DNA from: Morganella morganii_D
GTDB lineage: Bacteria; Pseudomonadota; Gammaproteobacteria; Enterobacterales; Enterobacteriaceae
Assembly: GCA_044772875.1 (NCBI GenBank)
Contig: CP173058.1
Location: 2,294,001-2,358,000 of the forward strand
Length of the DNA stretch: 64,000 nucleotides
Reading direction: 5' to 3'
Shown here: piece after piece, positions 18,626 to 28,876 of the stretch
How positions within the stretch are numbered: the stretch's first letter is position 1
How the letters are laid out: each line of letters opens with the position of its first letter
The notes under the pieces: generated by a model
The model's database searches: none
What the model saw: the letters and a program-made list of their open reading frames with translations, nothing else
What the model was told of the DNA's origin: nothing
Translations under genes and position numbers: made by a program

Positions 18626-19216
18626 CTATTTATAGACAACTTCCAATACTGTTTTAGCTTCCACATTACCCGGAGATACCGGGTTTTCTCCGGCATAATA
18701 AGATACGTAATAATTCTTAGATACCGAGGAATTCACATTGGGTATATCATACAATTGCATTGATGCAGGATTATCAATCGCAATATGTTTTGACGATGCG
18801 TCCCGAAGTTTAAGTTCAACGTTTTGTGCAAATCCGGCATCTGTTTTGTTTGTCAGATTTTCTGTTACAGGATTTAAATTACCCGCAAAGCTTTTGAAAA
18901 AAAGATTTACTTCAACATCCGTCGGACAATCGTTTAATGCAACCGTAAATAAAGTAGCTCCAGCTTCCTTTCCAGGCGAAGATAATGTCTTGTATGAAAT
19001 TGTCGGTAATACGACTGTTTCATTTGCCGATGCGCCATTAACTGAAATAGCACACGTATCCTCCTGATAAACTCCCTTGAACTCAACGTTCATTTGGCAA
19101 TTATCACATATAACTTCTGCGTTGGCGTATGTAAATATTCCTAAAAGCGTAAATAAAGATATTGCACCGGAGAATAATGATATTCCGTATTTTTTGAATA
19201 GATTGATTAAATACAT
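18626..19216 (-). CDS. Minor fimbrial subunit of the T6SS-embedded pilus
   Basis: The 196-residue protein has a signal peptide (cleavage probably after FTYANA), a pilin body with the Cys-bearing EDTCAISVNGASANETVVLPTIS segment (shown by its core VVLPTIS) and a second Cys in LNDCPTDV. It ends in a typical pilin donor-binding strand (TVLEVVYK). Its start overlaps the usher stop by 10 bases. It is probably a minor or anchoring pilin polymerised by the adjacent chaperone and usher. Confidence 0.86.
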   Translation of the reverse strand: MYLINLFKKYGISLFSGAISLFTLLGIFTYANAEVICDNCQMNVEFKGVYQEDTCAISVNGASANETVVLPTISYKTLSSPGKEAGATLFTVALNDCPTDVEVNLFFKSFAGNLNPVTENLTNKTDAGFAQNVELKLRDASSKHIAIDNPASMQLYDIPNVNSSVSKNYYVSYYAGENPVSPGNVEAKTVLEVVYK

Positions 19217-21795
19217 TTAACCTCCACCTGAACCACCGAGTCACCGGCAGCAGATATTTTCTGTGCAATACCCGGTTCCGGATTAATCACACACTCACCA
19301 ACAGTACCTGACTTAGCAGACAATACACCGCTGCTGCCATCCCAGCCCCGCAGATATGCCATCCCGGCCTGACCGACAATAGTCTGATATTCACCGTCGC
19401 CACCATAAATATTAGTTCCGATTGGCAGGAAGTTACCGTTCCTGTCTTTAACAATCAGGACAACCGGTTTACCGACATTGGTTTTAATTTTCACAGCAAT
19501 AGCTGAGCCATCACGCGGAACCACCACAACCTGGTCATCTATCAGGTCAACATCCGATCCTGCTTTACTGGCATCAAGCCCGACCTGGTTTTCTCTGTAT
19601 GAATTCAGTTGAGGAACAATAGCGTAACCCCTGCCATCGACTTTACTTCCGGAGCCATTCAGTACCGTTGTGCCTTCAGCACCCTGTGCGTCAATAATAG
19701 CAAATGCTGAATTCCCCACAGACGGTCCGAGCGTTACGCCGCCGGCATGGGCAACAATACTGCCGTTGGCTGAAACAGAGGCCTGACGGTTTGATTTGTT
19801 ATCCATCGATGCCGTGACGCCATAGTTCCCGAGGGATGTCCGGTAGTTGGCCGAACCGTTCACACTGTCACTGACATCAGAATGGGAATTCGCTGTTGCA
19901 CCGAGATTATAACTCAGCTCCCCCTGGTCTCCCTGACTACCGGAAACGGTTGTCTGGAACCCTGTATTGCCATCCGCATTGCGGGTTGCCATTAACGATA
20001 AACTGCTGAATAACGGCTGATAGTCAATTTCTCTGTGGAACGGAATATTGACATTAACCACATAGGTGTCGTCATAACTGTTTGACCCGGTCTTAGCACG
20101 CTGATAGGCCAGACTATAGGAAAAATAATCCAGGTTTTGCTGATAAGAAACAGTCCACTGTGATGACGGTGACCGCTCTGTCCAGTAATCGTAGTAGTTA
20201 CCCATCACAGAAACTGAACTGTTGCCCCATAAACGCTGATTCAGGTTAATGGAGTATTGGTTTTTGGCTCTGACCCCAAAATAAGCATTAATTAATCTGC
20301 CCTCGTTATCCCGTTTCTGGTCATCATAGTTTTCCCCGCGATCTCTGATCATTGTCGCATCACGGAAATTAAGATAACCATCATTTGAGTAACGGTAGCT
20401 GGATACAATAAGGTTAGTGTCTGTATCTTCAAACAAACGGCTATAACTGATACGGAAAGATTCACCTGACTGAGATTTATCTTTCAGATCACTGCGGGCA
20501 TGTGTCATATCAACTGAAATCCCGCCGAGAGGGGTATTCAGTGCATTACCGATAGCCACAGATTTATAGTTTTCTGACAACTGGAAACCCGTATACCAGG
20601 TTAAAAAGTTATTGATACCCTGCAGGAATTCACCTTCTGCCACCACAGGCGAACTGCCGGACGAATTATCACGTAATTCCCCTGCAGAGAGTGAATACTG
20701 AATGGTACCCGGGTGTAACATCATCGGTGGTGCGGAAAAAACAATATCCTGGACTTTTTCACGCCCGTCAGCTTCAATAATTACCATCTGCAATGTTCCG
20801 TTAGTCCCCACCGCACCATAGTTTTTAATTTCAAATGGCCCCGGCGTCACGGTTGTTTCATAAATAGTATAATTATTCTGACGGATTAAAACCCGGGCAT
20901 TACTGTCCGCAATACCGCTGATAACAGGTGTAAAGTTATTGAGAGAATCCGGCTGCATTCGGGTATTAGAGCCGATTATCGCACCTCTGATTCCGTAGGA
21001 GTCAAAAATGCGGCCACCGGTAAACGTCTCCCCCAGTGTTAAGCGGCTTTTCCAGGGAGTAATATCGGTTTCAGCATAGAGCTGAATATTTTTATTACTG
21101 AAGCTGTCATTTTTTGACCATACCGAGTTACTGCGGTTCCGGAAACGCCATCCTGCATAGTTAAAACCTGCCGTCCAGTTAATATTGGTATTATAGTAAG
21201 TGTTTTTACCATTACCCACTTTATTATTGGCCAGATAGCTGTTCAGGTTATAATCAACAAACAGCGCGGTAACCCCTTCATCCCAGCGGGACGGGTCAAT
21301 ATAATCGGCATACTGTTGTGACAGACTGGCCTGCGGAACCGTGATATTTAATGCCAGGTCGGCAGTATTATAATAATCCTTTGCATAACTGACATAAAAA
21401 GCCAGAGGATGACAAGTGTTGTCATCACTGAGATTATTTTGATTTTCATCCGGCTGACTCCCCAGCCGCTTATCCGGAATAATCCCCAGCGCTTCTATCT
21501 GCTCCGGGGTAAAACACGCATCAGCCCGTTTATTATTAGTGATATTTTTGAAAAGAATGCTGCGTTTCCCGCGGTTATTATCATTGAGAATAACATCAAC
21601 TGTATAGGTTCCTTCCGGGACCGGATTACCATAGCTATAGTCAGAGACGTCAACATTCAGTCCCTGAATAAAACCGGCATTATACTCTACTTTATCATCC
21701 GGACTATTTTCATCCGCCAATAAAGCAGTATTACCAAATGATACGGCAGGAAATAAGAAAGAACAGAGCATTAATCTCCATTGATGTTGTCTCAT
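19207..21795 (-). CDS. Outer-membrane fimbrial usher (FimD/PapC family)
   Basis: The 862-residue protein has a signal peptide, an amino-terminal usher domain (YNAGFIQGLNVDVSDYSYG, VPEGTYTVDVILND), a large beta-barrel with plug (SNARVLIRQNNYTIYETTV), and carboxyl domains ending in a Cys-containing IQ-type tail (VQVEVKCI). Length is normal for the family. It secretes and polymerises pilins at the outer membrane. It lies in one transcriptional unit with the pilins and the chaperone, inside the T6SS arm. Confidence 0.96.
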   Translation of the reverse strand: MRQHQWRLMLCSFLFPAVSFGNTALLADENSPDDKVEYNAGFIQGLNVDVSDYSYGNPVPEGTYTVDVILNDNNRGKRSILFKNITNNKRADACFTPEQIEALGIIPDKRLGSQPDENQNNLSDDNTCHPLAFYVSYAKDYYNTADLALNITVPQASLSQQYADYIDPSRWDEGVTALFVDYNLNSYLANNKVGNGKNTYYNTNINWTAGFNYAGWRFRNRSNSVWSKNDSFSNKNIQLYAETDITPWKSRLTLGETFTGGRIFDSYGIRGAIIGSNTRMQPDSLNNFTPVISGIADSNARVLIRQNNYTIYETTVTPGPFEIKNYGAVGTNGTLQMVIIEADGREKVQDIVFSAPPMMLHPGTIQYSLSAGELRDNSSGSSPVVAEGEFLQGINNFLTWYTGFQLSENYKSVAIGNALNTPLGGISVDMTHARSDLKDKSQSGESFRISYSRLFEDTDTNLIVSSYRYSNDGYLNFRDATMIRDRGENYDDQKRDNEGRLINAYFGVRAKNQYSINLNQRLWGNSSVSVMGNYYDYWTERSPSSQWTVSYQQNLDYFSYSLAYQRAKTGSNSYDDTYVVNVNIPFHREIDYQPLFSSLSLMATRNADGNTGFQTTVSGSQGDQGELSYNLGATANSHSDVSDSVNGSANYRTSLGNYGVTASMDNKSNRQASVSANGSIVAHAGGVTLGPSVGNSAFAIIDAQGAEGTTVLNGSGSKVDGRGYAIVPQLNSYRENQVGLDASKAGSDVDLIDDQVVVVPRDGSAIAVKIKTNVGKPVVLIVKDRNGNFLPIGTNIYGGDGEYQTIVGQAGMAYLRGWDGSSGVLSAKSGTVGECVINPEPGIAQKISAAGDSVVQVEVKCI

Positions 21796-21868
21796 ACTAA
21801 TACCCCTGTTGTTGGCAGTTACACTCCTTGTTAACTGCCTGATTAAATCCTTTTAAAACTAAACGGTT

Positions 21869-22642
21869 TTATTTTACGATGGCAAAACCTGAACCTGTTT
21901 TAGTAACTTTTGTTACTATTTGCGAACCATAATCACTCAAAACAGCGTACGTAAAATCCGTTATATTCCCATTCAGTATCTGTGATTTTTCATTTTGAGA
22001 ATAAATGGCTGAAGACCCGGGAGCAATCATATCACCTCTTAATTCAGTTTCTTTTCCGTTGATCTTTGCTTTTACTCCGGCAACTGAAATATAATACGGT
22101 GATGGATTTTCTGCTTTCAACGCTGTTCCTTTACCCGGGATATCAATGACACTCCATTTCAATTTATCGAGATAAGAAAGAGATGATTCTTTACGCAAAG
22201 CTTCCGGCCGGTAGAAAAGTTTGATTCTTGTTTTGAATGCAATATCTAAGCGCTGTGTGATATTTTTACTGTCTTCACTTTCAGGCGGAATTTCCAGAAC
22301 ATTAAAGTAATAAACTGACTCTTTATCCTGAGGGAGTGTTTTACCATTATAAATAACCCGGATACTTTGTCCTTTCCCCGGTTCAATTCGTACTAACGGA
22401 GGTGTAATAACAAAGGGTAACCCAGGGTTATTAATATTATTAACATTAACACCATCGTCGGCCCATACCTGAATAAGTGCCGGCTTAACCTGATCCTTGT
22501 TATTAATTCTCACGACCTGCTCTTTTTTCCCGCCATCAAATATAATACGGGTTCCTTCTATAACAACTGCACTATGAGCCAAGCCAGTAAAACCGGAAAA
22601 GAGAGCAGCGGTCAGTAACATCTTTAGTAATTTCACCAACAT
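21869..22642 (-). CDS. Periplasmic fimbrial chaperone (PapD-like)
   Basis: The 257-residue protein has a signal peptide (ending near GLAHSA) and the PapD family pattern: VVIEGTRIIFDGGKKEQVVRI (core TRIIFDGGKKEQ), the proline-rich PFVITPPLVRIEPGKGQSIR and VYYFNVLEIPP. It binds pilins by donor-strand complementation and delivers them to the usher. It follows the major pilin after an attenuator-like hairpin. Confidence 0.95.
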   Translation of the reverse strand: MLVKLLKMLLTAALFSGFTGLAHSAVVIEGTRIIFDGGKKEQVVRINNKDQVKPALIQVWADDGVNVNNINNPGLPFVITPPLVRIEPGKGQSIRVIYNGKTLPQDKESVYYFNVLEIPPESEDSKNITQRLDIAFKTRIKLFYRPEALRKESSLSYLDKLKWSVIDIPGKGTALKAENPSPYYISVAGVKAKINGKETELRGDMIAPGSSAIYSQNEKSQILNGNITDFTYAVLSDYGSQIVTKVTKTGSGFAIVK

Positions 22643-22655
22643 AATAACCTCAGAT

Positions 22656-22689
22656 AATTAAAAAAACAGAGCCAGTAATGGCTCTGTTT
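22656..22689 (-). terminator. Intra-operon terminator after the major pilin
   Basis: A perfect 10-base stem (AAACAGAGCC with GGCTCTGTTT, loop of six) is followed on the minus strand by a run of seven Ts. It lies between the major pilin and the chaperone, a position where partial termination commonly sets a high pilin-to-assembly-protein ratio. Confidence 0.92.
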
Positions 22690-22698
22690 ATACATCTA

Positions 22699-23250
22699 TT
22701 ACTGATAAACCAGAGTGTACTGAACTTTAGCAGTCACAGGGCCTGCTGTGGTTGCATCAGTGGCGTAATAACCACCTGCATAATAAAATGTATTAGCACC
22801 CGCAGCAGCGGTAACCCACTTGCTCACTTCACCAATCTTGGCGTGATGCTGAACACCATCGTTGGTATTGTAGATTTTAACCTGCACATTTTCAGCTGCA
22901 TCAGCTGCTGTTGAATTGTTTTTCAGGTTACCTGTTGCAGGATCCCAAGGCGTTGTTTCACCAACAGGTTCAAAGTGGATACCGACCTGGGTAAATTCAG
23001 TTGGGCTAGCCGGGCAATCAACAGCGATATTGAAGGCTTTAAAACCGCCTTCTTTACCACTTCCATTCAGCGTTTTGATAGAGACAGCATCCAGGTTAAC
23101 AGTCTGATCTATAAGACTTGTAATTTCACAGGTTTCTGTAATCAGTTTACCGTTGAATGTTACTGTCCCTTGCCCTTCTGCAAAAGCTGAGGTGCTTGCG
23201 CCGGCAACTAAAGAACCAGCCACTAATAATGCTAACTTCATTTTGTTCAT
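22699..23250 (-). CDS. Major fimbrial pilin of the T6SS-embedded pilus
   Basis: ATG 23250 is chosen because AAGGA lies just upstream and a signal peptide (MNKMKLALLVAGSLVAG, cleavage after TSAFA) follows at once; an upstream ATG at 23295 would add 15 unlikely residues. The mature protein is a type 1 pilin: GTVTFNGKLITETCEI, a second Cys in IAVDCPASP, and the terminal AKVQYTLVYQ strand with penultimate Tyr. It begins 62 bases after the clpV stop, so clpV read-through or a promoter inside clpV must drive it. Confidence 0.93.
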   Translation of the reverse strand: MNKMKLALLVAGSLVAGASTSAFAEGQGTVTFNGKLITETCEITSLIDQTVNLDAVSIKTLNGSGKEGGFKAFNIAVDCPASPTEFTQVGIHFEPVGETTPWDPATGNLKNNSTAADAAENVQVKIYNTNDGVQHHAKIGEVSKWVTAAAGANTFYYAGGYYATDATTAGPVTAKVQYTLVYQ

Positions 23251-23312
23251 ATCTATATCCTTAATATATGATTTATGTACTTCACTGCTTTTCATTAAAC
23301 GGTTACCGCGTC

Positions 23313-26087
23313 TTACTCCGAGGTGACGGTAAATCCATTTTGATTATCGCAACTCAGGATGACCTTCTGAATTGCAGATTCCGTGTTCCGGTTTAAAATA
23401 TGTAAACCAATTTTTGGTAAAATATTTTGTTCGATGAAACGAATAAGAATTCGCGCACCGGTTTCAGCCACGGAACACTGGCTGATAATTGAACTCACCA
23501 CATCGTCGCCATATTCAAATGCAGCATTATGCTGTGCAGACAGACGCTGACCGACCCGGTCCAGATGAATACGGACAATCCGTCCCAGCGATTCATCCTG
23601 TAACGGATAGTACGGCACCACACTCAGACGTCCGAGGAACGCGGCAGGGAACACTTTCAGTAATTCCGGCTGTAATGCAGTGCGCATACCGTCCAGATCC
23701 GGAGTAGTGTCCGGGTCTGCACTCAGGCTTGAAATCAAATCACTGCCGGCATTACTGGTCAGCAAAATAATGGTGTTTTTAAAGTCAATCACACGCCCTT
23801 CACCATCTTCCATCCGGCCTTTATCAAAGACCTGGAAAAACAGCTCGTGAACATCCGGGTGTGCTTTTTCCACTTCATCCAGCAATACAACGCTGTAAGG
23901 TTTTCTTCGGACAGCTTCTGTCAGTACACCACCCTCACCGTAACCGACATAGCCCGGAGGTGAACCTTTCAGGGACGATACCGTGTGAGCTTCCTGATAT
24001 TCGCTCATGTTGATGGTGATAACGTTTTGCTCACCGCCATACAGCTGTTCGGCAATGGCCAGCGCGGTTTCGGTTTTACCGACACCGGACGGTCCGACCA
24101 GCATAAAGACGCCGATAGGTTTGCGCGGATCTGCCAGCCCGGCACGCGAGGTCTGGATAGACTCACTGATAATATCCAGTGCATGCTGCTGCCCGATAAC
24201 ACGCTCTGCCAGGTGATTTGGTAACTCCAGAACGGCATTCAGTTCATCTTTCATCATCCGGCCGACCGGGATCCCGGTCCAGTCCGCGACAATAGACGCC
24301 ACAACAGCTGAGTTAACCTCGGCCTGAATAACCGCATCCTCACGCAGATTCACACGGAGGGTTTCAAGTTCTTTTTCCCGCTCAGCCAGCTGTTTCTGTA
24401 ACTCAGCCAGTTGCTCTTTCTCACTGAGCGCAGCTGTTTCAGTAATAACTTCAGCCACCGCAGCATCGCCGTTTTCAGCCGCTGTAGTGTGTGATTCCCC
24501 TGCTGCCGGTTCAGGAACATCAGCCGGTTTTTCACCGCTGATTAATGCCTGAATCTGACCGCGGATTTCCACAATTGCCGCCACTGTGGATTTTTCTTTC
24601 AGCCAGCGGGCTTCCATTTCTTCTGCCAGCGCAGCCTGAGATTTAATACTATCCTGCAATGCATTCAGCGTACTGCTGTCTTCACGGCCGAAATTGAGTG
24701 CTTTTTCTGCCAGTGATAATTCGGATGATGCCGTCTGCGTCTTATATTGCAGTTCCTGCAAATCCTTCGGCGGAATATTCTGGGCAACAGCAACGCGGGC
24801 ACAGGCAGTATCCAGCAGGCTGATCGCTTTATCCGGCAGCTGACGTGCAGGAATATAACGATGAGATAAACGCACTGCTGACTGAAGCGCTTCCTCCATG
24901 ATCCAGACACTGTGATGTTTCTCCAGCATCGGCACCAGGCCGCGTAACATAGCAACACTTTTCTCTTCCGAAGGCTCTTCGACCTGTAACACCTGGAAAC
25001 GGCGGGTCAGTGCCGGGTCTTTCTCAATATGGCGCTTGAACTCACTCCAGGTTGTGGCACCGATAGTTCTCAGTTTTCCGCGCGCCAGAGCAGGTTTTAA
25101 TAAGTTTGCCGCATCACCGGTTCCGCTGTTACCGCCCGCACCGACCAGGGTATGGACTTCATCCACAAACAGGACAACCGGGTTCGGGGAAGCAACCGCT
25201 TCTTCCAGAACAGATTTCAGGCGGGACTCAAATTCGCCTTTCATGCTGGCACCCGCAGAGAGTGCGACAACATCCAGGTTCAGCAGGCGGACTTTTGCCA
25301 GCGGCGGCGGCACATTACCGGAGGCGATAGCCAGCGCCATCCCTTCCACCAGTGCCGTTTTACCCACCCCTGCTTCACCGGTCAGTAACGGGTTGTTCTG
25401 ACGGCGGCGCAGCAGAATATCAATCATGGTATTGATTTCCTGCTCACGACCGATAACCGGGTCAATTTTGCCCTCACGTGCCAGCGCGGTCAGGTCTGTG
25501 GTATACTGCGCCAGTGTTGCCTTGCCCTGCTCGCCGGCCATCGCACTGCTCGCTTCTCCGGGCATGCTGTTTTTACCGCCGAGATCGCTGTTATCAGTGG
25601 CATTCTGCTCTGCTTCCGGTGAATCTTTGGTAATGAATGCCAGGTCCGACGCCAGAATATCCAGCGGGATCTTGTCAAACACCGGTGAAATAGCGGATAA
25701 CGCCCTGCGCAACTCGCTTGTTGTCAGGCAGGCAAGTAATAAATGACCGCTGCGGATAGCGCTTTCTGAATATTCCAGACTCGCACATACCCAGGCACGC
25801 TCAATCGCCATTTCAATATGATAAGAAAAATCAGAAATAGAACTGGCGCCTGACGGTAACCGCAGAAGTGCCTGATCCATTCCTTTTTCCATTAACTGGA
25901 TATCGAGTTGAAAGTGACGGACAATTTGTCTCAGGTCACTTTGTTCCTGTTGCCACAGCTGAACCATCCAATGGACAAGCTCAACGTACGGGTTGCCTTT
26001 TAATTTACATAGTGTCGTTGCACTTTCGATACTTCGGAATAAAGTTGTATCGAGTTTGCCGAATAAACTCTGTCTGCTGAAAGCCAC
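23313..26087 (-). CDS. clpV: T6SS AAA+ ATPase ClpV (TssH)
   Basis: The 924-residue protein has a Clp amino-terminal domain, two AAA+ modules (Walker A GEAGVGKTA near residue 240, Walker B LFVDEVHTL; second Walker A GPSGVGKTE near 666 with VLLDEVEKAH) and a middle helical region with a Glu/Ala-rich insertion around residues 515-560. ClpV unfolds contracted TssBC sheaths for re-use. It starts with GTG 26087 and is the first gene of the leftward arm. In many loci tssB and clpV are closer; here the pilus genes lie between them. Confidence 0.96.
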   Translation of the reverse strand: MAFSRQSLFGKLDTTLFRSIESATTLCKLKGNPYVELVHWMVQLWQQEQSDLRQIVRHFQLDIQLMEKGMDQALLRLPSGASSISDFSYHIEMAIERAWVCASLEYSESAIRSGHLLLACLTTSELRRALSAISPVFDKIPLDILASDLAFITKDSPEAEQNATDNSDLGGKNSMPGEASSAMAGEQGKATLAQYTTDLTALAREGKIDPVIGREQEINTMIDILLRRRQNNPLLTGEAGVGKTALVEGMALAIASGNVPPPLAKVRLLNLDVVALSAGASMKGEFESRLKSVLEEAVASPNPVVLFVDEVHTLVGAGGNSGTGDAANLLKPALARGKLRTIGATTWSEFKRHIEKDPALTRRFQVLQVEEPSEEKSVAMLRGLVPMLEKHHSVWIMEEALQSAVRLSHRYIPARQLPDKAISLLDTACARVAVAQNIPPKDLQELQYKTQTASSELSLAEKALNFGREDSSTLNALQDSIKSQAALAEEMEARWLKEKSTVAAIVEIRGQIQALISGEKPADVPEPAAGESHTTAAENGDAAVAEVITETAALSEKEQLAELQKQLAEREKELETLRVNLREDAVIQAEVNSAVVASIVADWTGIPVGRMMKDELNAVLELPNHLAERVIGQQHALDIISESIQTSRAGLADPRKPIGVFMLVGPSGVGKTETALAIAEQLYGGEQNVITINMSEYQEAHTVSSLKGSPPGYVGYGEGGVLTEAVRRKPYSVVLLDEVEKAHPDVHELFFQVFDKGRMEDGEGRVIDFKNTIILLTSNAGSDLISSLSADPDTTPDLDGMRTALQPELLKVFPAAFLGRLSVVPYYPLQDESLGRIVRIHLDRVGQRLSAQHNAAFEYGDDVVSSIISQCSVAETGARILIRFIEQNILPKIGLHILNRNTESAIQKVILSCDNQNGFTVTSE

Positions 26088-26998
26088 AATTATTACCTAA
26101 TTAAGTGTTGTTTATACTAACAATTCACCCTTAGCAGGTGCACGGTTTATAAACACAATATGTATTACGCATAACCACGCATGCGTATAAATAACTAACT
26201 GAACACATATCCGGAATACATAAACATAAATGTGTTTTCAGAAATGCTGGATTATAATAAAAACAAAGAATGTTACCTGACAATGAGAATTAGCCTTAAG
26301 TTTATTCCTAAGGCGACATCCTGATACTCTGCATTAATCCTTATATGCACTGCACACTATCCTGAGGTTTACTTCGTGTCTTTTCAACAAGACTATTATG
26401 GAAAGAAAAAAAACACAACCGCAGGAAAAGACAAATATGCTAATTTAGAAAATTCTTATTACCATAATCAAAAAAAACGACTCCAAAGACCTATGAAAAC
26501 AATCACATAATAATCACGAAAACACAAAATATACCAAGTGAAATCAATGAAATAGAAAATTAAAAACAAAAATCAATAATGAACATAAAATAAGAAAAAA
26601 TAAAATAAATCACTGTTACTGCATGAAAGCAGTATGATATCAGCTTGATACACAACTAACTAAAACATAAAGATTCGACAAGGAAAATGATTAAGTAAAT
26701 ACACCAATACCAGCAGAATCAATATAACATTAATTAATACATTGAGAAAAATGGGTGAATATTTAATATTCATAAATTAATCATACTATGTTCACCGCGG
26801 GATTTGTTTATTTTTTTATCACATAATTCACTTACAACAGGGTAATAACACGGTAATACAGACTTATCCGATATCGGTATGAACGTATGGCCTTTATTTT
26901 TAACAGAAGTTTATTCAGTGTCTTTTTATACTTTATCTTTATAATTTTGTAAGGCTGACAATTGCCTTCATAACTCATTTCTTTTCAGAGGTATATCC
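26088..26998. promoter_or_regulatory. Divergent T6SS control region
   Basis: This 911-base stretch separates clpV and tssF, the first genes of the two arms. It is much more AT-rich than the flanking genes, with many A and T tracts of the kind bound by H-NS. I see no open frame with a ribosome site, no clear sigma-54 promoter and no clean operator. It should contain both T6SS promoters and possibly long untranslated leaders. Confidence 0.6.
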
Positions 26999-28876
26999 GT
27001 GGATCAGAAATTTCTTGATTTTTACAATCGGGAACTTACATTTATGAAAGAAATGTCCGGTGAATTTGCGGAGAAACATCCGAAAATCGCCGGTCGTCTG
27101 GGCATGAATGGTATTGAAGTTGCTGATCCTTATGTTGAGCGGCTGATAGAAGCCTTCTGCTTTATTTCAGCGCGTTCCCAGGTAAAACTGGATGCAGAAT
27201 TCCCGAAGTTTACCCAGCGTTTCCTGGATGTGATTTACCCTAATTATAATGCCCAGACTCCGTCAATGGGTGTGGTGCAGTTGCATCCTAATACCAAAGA
27301 AGGTGATTTGTCGAACGGCTATCACGTTCCGAAGAACAGCCAGATGTTTACCCGGTTATTGCCGGGTGAACAATCACGCTGCGAATTCCGCAGCAGTCAG
27401 GATCTGACATTATGGCCGGTTGAGATCGAAGATGTCCGTCTGACGTCAATCCCGCCGGATATTTCCAGCCTGGAAAAATACAGGATATCTTATTCACGCC
27501 TGAAAGGTGCGTTGCGGATTAAACTGAAACTGGACGGCGACAACCTGTTTTCTCAGCTGGAAAATCTCGACAAACTGCCTTTTTATATCGATGGTGACGA
27601 ACGGGTTGTTTCACATATTTTTGAACTGATCCACGCGCATTATGTCGCCATGATTGTCCGGACCGGCGGTAGTGAAAAGAAAGATACCACTATTGTCAAC
27701 GGTGGTGTTTCTTTTGAAGGCCTGCAACCCGGCCAGGCACTGTTGCCGGTTCAGTGGAATATGTTCCATGGCCATAATCTGGTTCAGGAATATTTTTCCT
27801 GCCGCCAGCGTTTTTATTTCTTCACGCTCAATCATCTGCGCGAAGCATTGCGCAAAAATGATACAAACGAAGCAGAAATTATTATTCTGTTGGATCGTTT
27901 TCCCCAGGATCTTATCAGTCATATTGATAAAGATCGTTTTCTGCTGTTCTGCACACCGGTTATTAACCTGTTTCCTAAACGAATCGATAAAATCGAAATT
28001 AACCGTGCGCTGAATGATTTCCATGTTGTGCCGGATCGCAGCCGGCCGCTGGACTACGAAGTCTTTTCTGTCAGTAAGGTGATGGGGCAGCAGGCAGAAA
28101 ACAGCAGTGAGGTGGTCTTTAACCCGATTTATCAGACCCGCCACAGCGATTCCGGTAACTTCGGCCGTTATTTCTCACTTCGCCGGGAAACCAGAGCCAG
28201 CGGCAGCGCACGCCGTAAATATGAAACACTGACACCGTATATCGGCACTGAAGTCTTTATTTCCCTGGTCGATCAGCAGGAAGCCCCGTTTGATGATGAT
28301 ATCCGTTATCTCTCGGTGGAAGCACTGGTGACAAACCGCGACCTTCCGCGTCTCATCGACCGGAGTAATGACTATGATTTAACACTGTCAGATTCCGTCC
28401 CTGTGTATGGCGCCAATTTCCTGTCACAGCCAAGCCCCCCGCATCCGCCGTTTGCCCGTGGTGAGTCCGCCTGGCGGCTTATCCGTCAGCTCAGTTTTAA
28501 CTATCTGCCGCTGCACGATATGGATCACAACCGGGGCGGGGAGTCACTGCGTAATCTGCTGCGTCTGTTTGTCAGCCCGGCTGATCAGGAATCTATAACA
28601 CAAATCGACAGCCTGGTCGGCAGTAAAACCAAACCGGTCATCCGCCGGTTACCGGGCAATGAATTGCTGGTTTACGGCCGGGGCGTTCAGTGTGTTCTGA
28701 CCGTTGATGAAGTCGGCTTTTCCGGGTTAAGTCCTTATTTATTCGGGTTAGTGATGGAAAACTATTTATCCCGCCACGCGGCAGTTAACGTCTTTACCGA
28801 GACAGAACTGCACTCAATGCAGCGCGGCCTGGTTGCCAAATGGGCACCAAGGCCGGGCAAACGCGGGATTTTATAA
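26999..28876 (+). CDS. tssF: T6SS baseplate subunit TssF
   Basis: The 625-residue protein is a full-length TssF: it opens with FLDFYNRELTFMKEMSGEFA, followed by PKIAGRLGMNG and DPYVERLIEAFCF, all family hallmarks. With TssG and TssE it forms the baseplate wedges. It starts with GTG 26999, seven bases after AGAGG, and shares one base with tssG (TAATG). It is the first gene of the rightward arm. Confidence 0.97.
   Translation: MDQKFLDFYNRELTFMKEMSGEFAEKHPKIAGRLGMNGIEVADPYVERLIEAFCFISARSQVKLDAEFPKFTQRFLDVIYPNYNAQTPSMGVVQLHPNTKEGDLSNGYHVPKNSQMFTRLLPGEQSRCEFRSSQDLTLWPVEIEDVRLTSIPPDISSLEKYRISYSRLKGALRIKLKLDGDNLFSQLENLDKLPFYIDGDERVVSHIFELIHAHYVAMIVRTGGSEKKDTTIVNGGVSFEGLQPGQALLPVQWNMFHGHNLVQEYFSCRQRFYFFTLNHLREALRKNDTNEAEIIILLDRFPQDLISHIDKDRFLLFCTPVINLFPKRIDKIEINRALNDFHVVPDRSRPLDYEVFSVSKVMGQQAENSSEVVFNPIYQTRHSDSGNFGRYFSLRRETRASGSARRKYETLTPYIGTEVFISLVDQQEAPFDDDIRYLSVEALVTNRDLPRLIDRSNDYDLTLSDSVPVYGANFLSQPSPPHPPFARGESAWRLIRQLSFNYLPLHDMDHNRGGESLRNLLRLFVSPADQESITQIDSLVGSKTKPVIRRLPGNELLVYGRGVQCVLTVDEVGFSGLSPYLFGLVMENYLSRHAAVNVFTETELHSMQRGLVAKWAPRPGKRGIL

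Noticed and set aside
26088..26998. Hidden small gene or RNA in the divergent T6SS region
   Set aside because: No frame with a ribosome site and no stable hairpin with a T run; the AT-rich composition alone explains the short frames.
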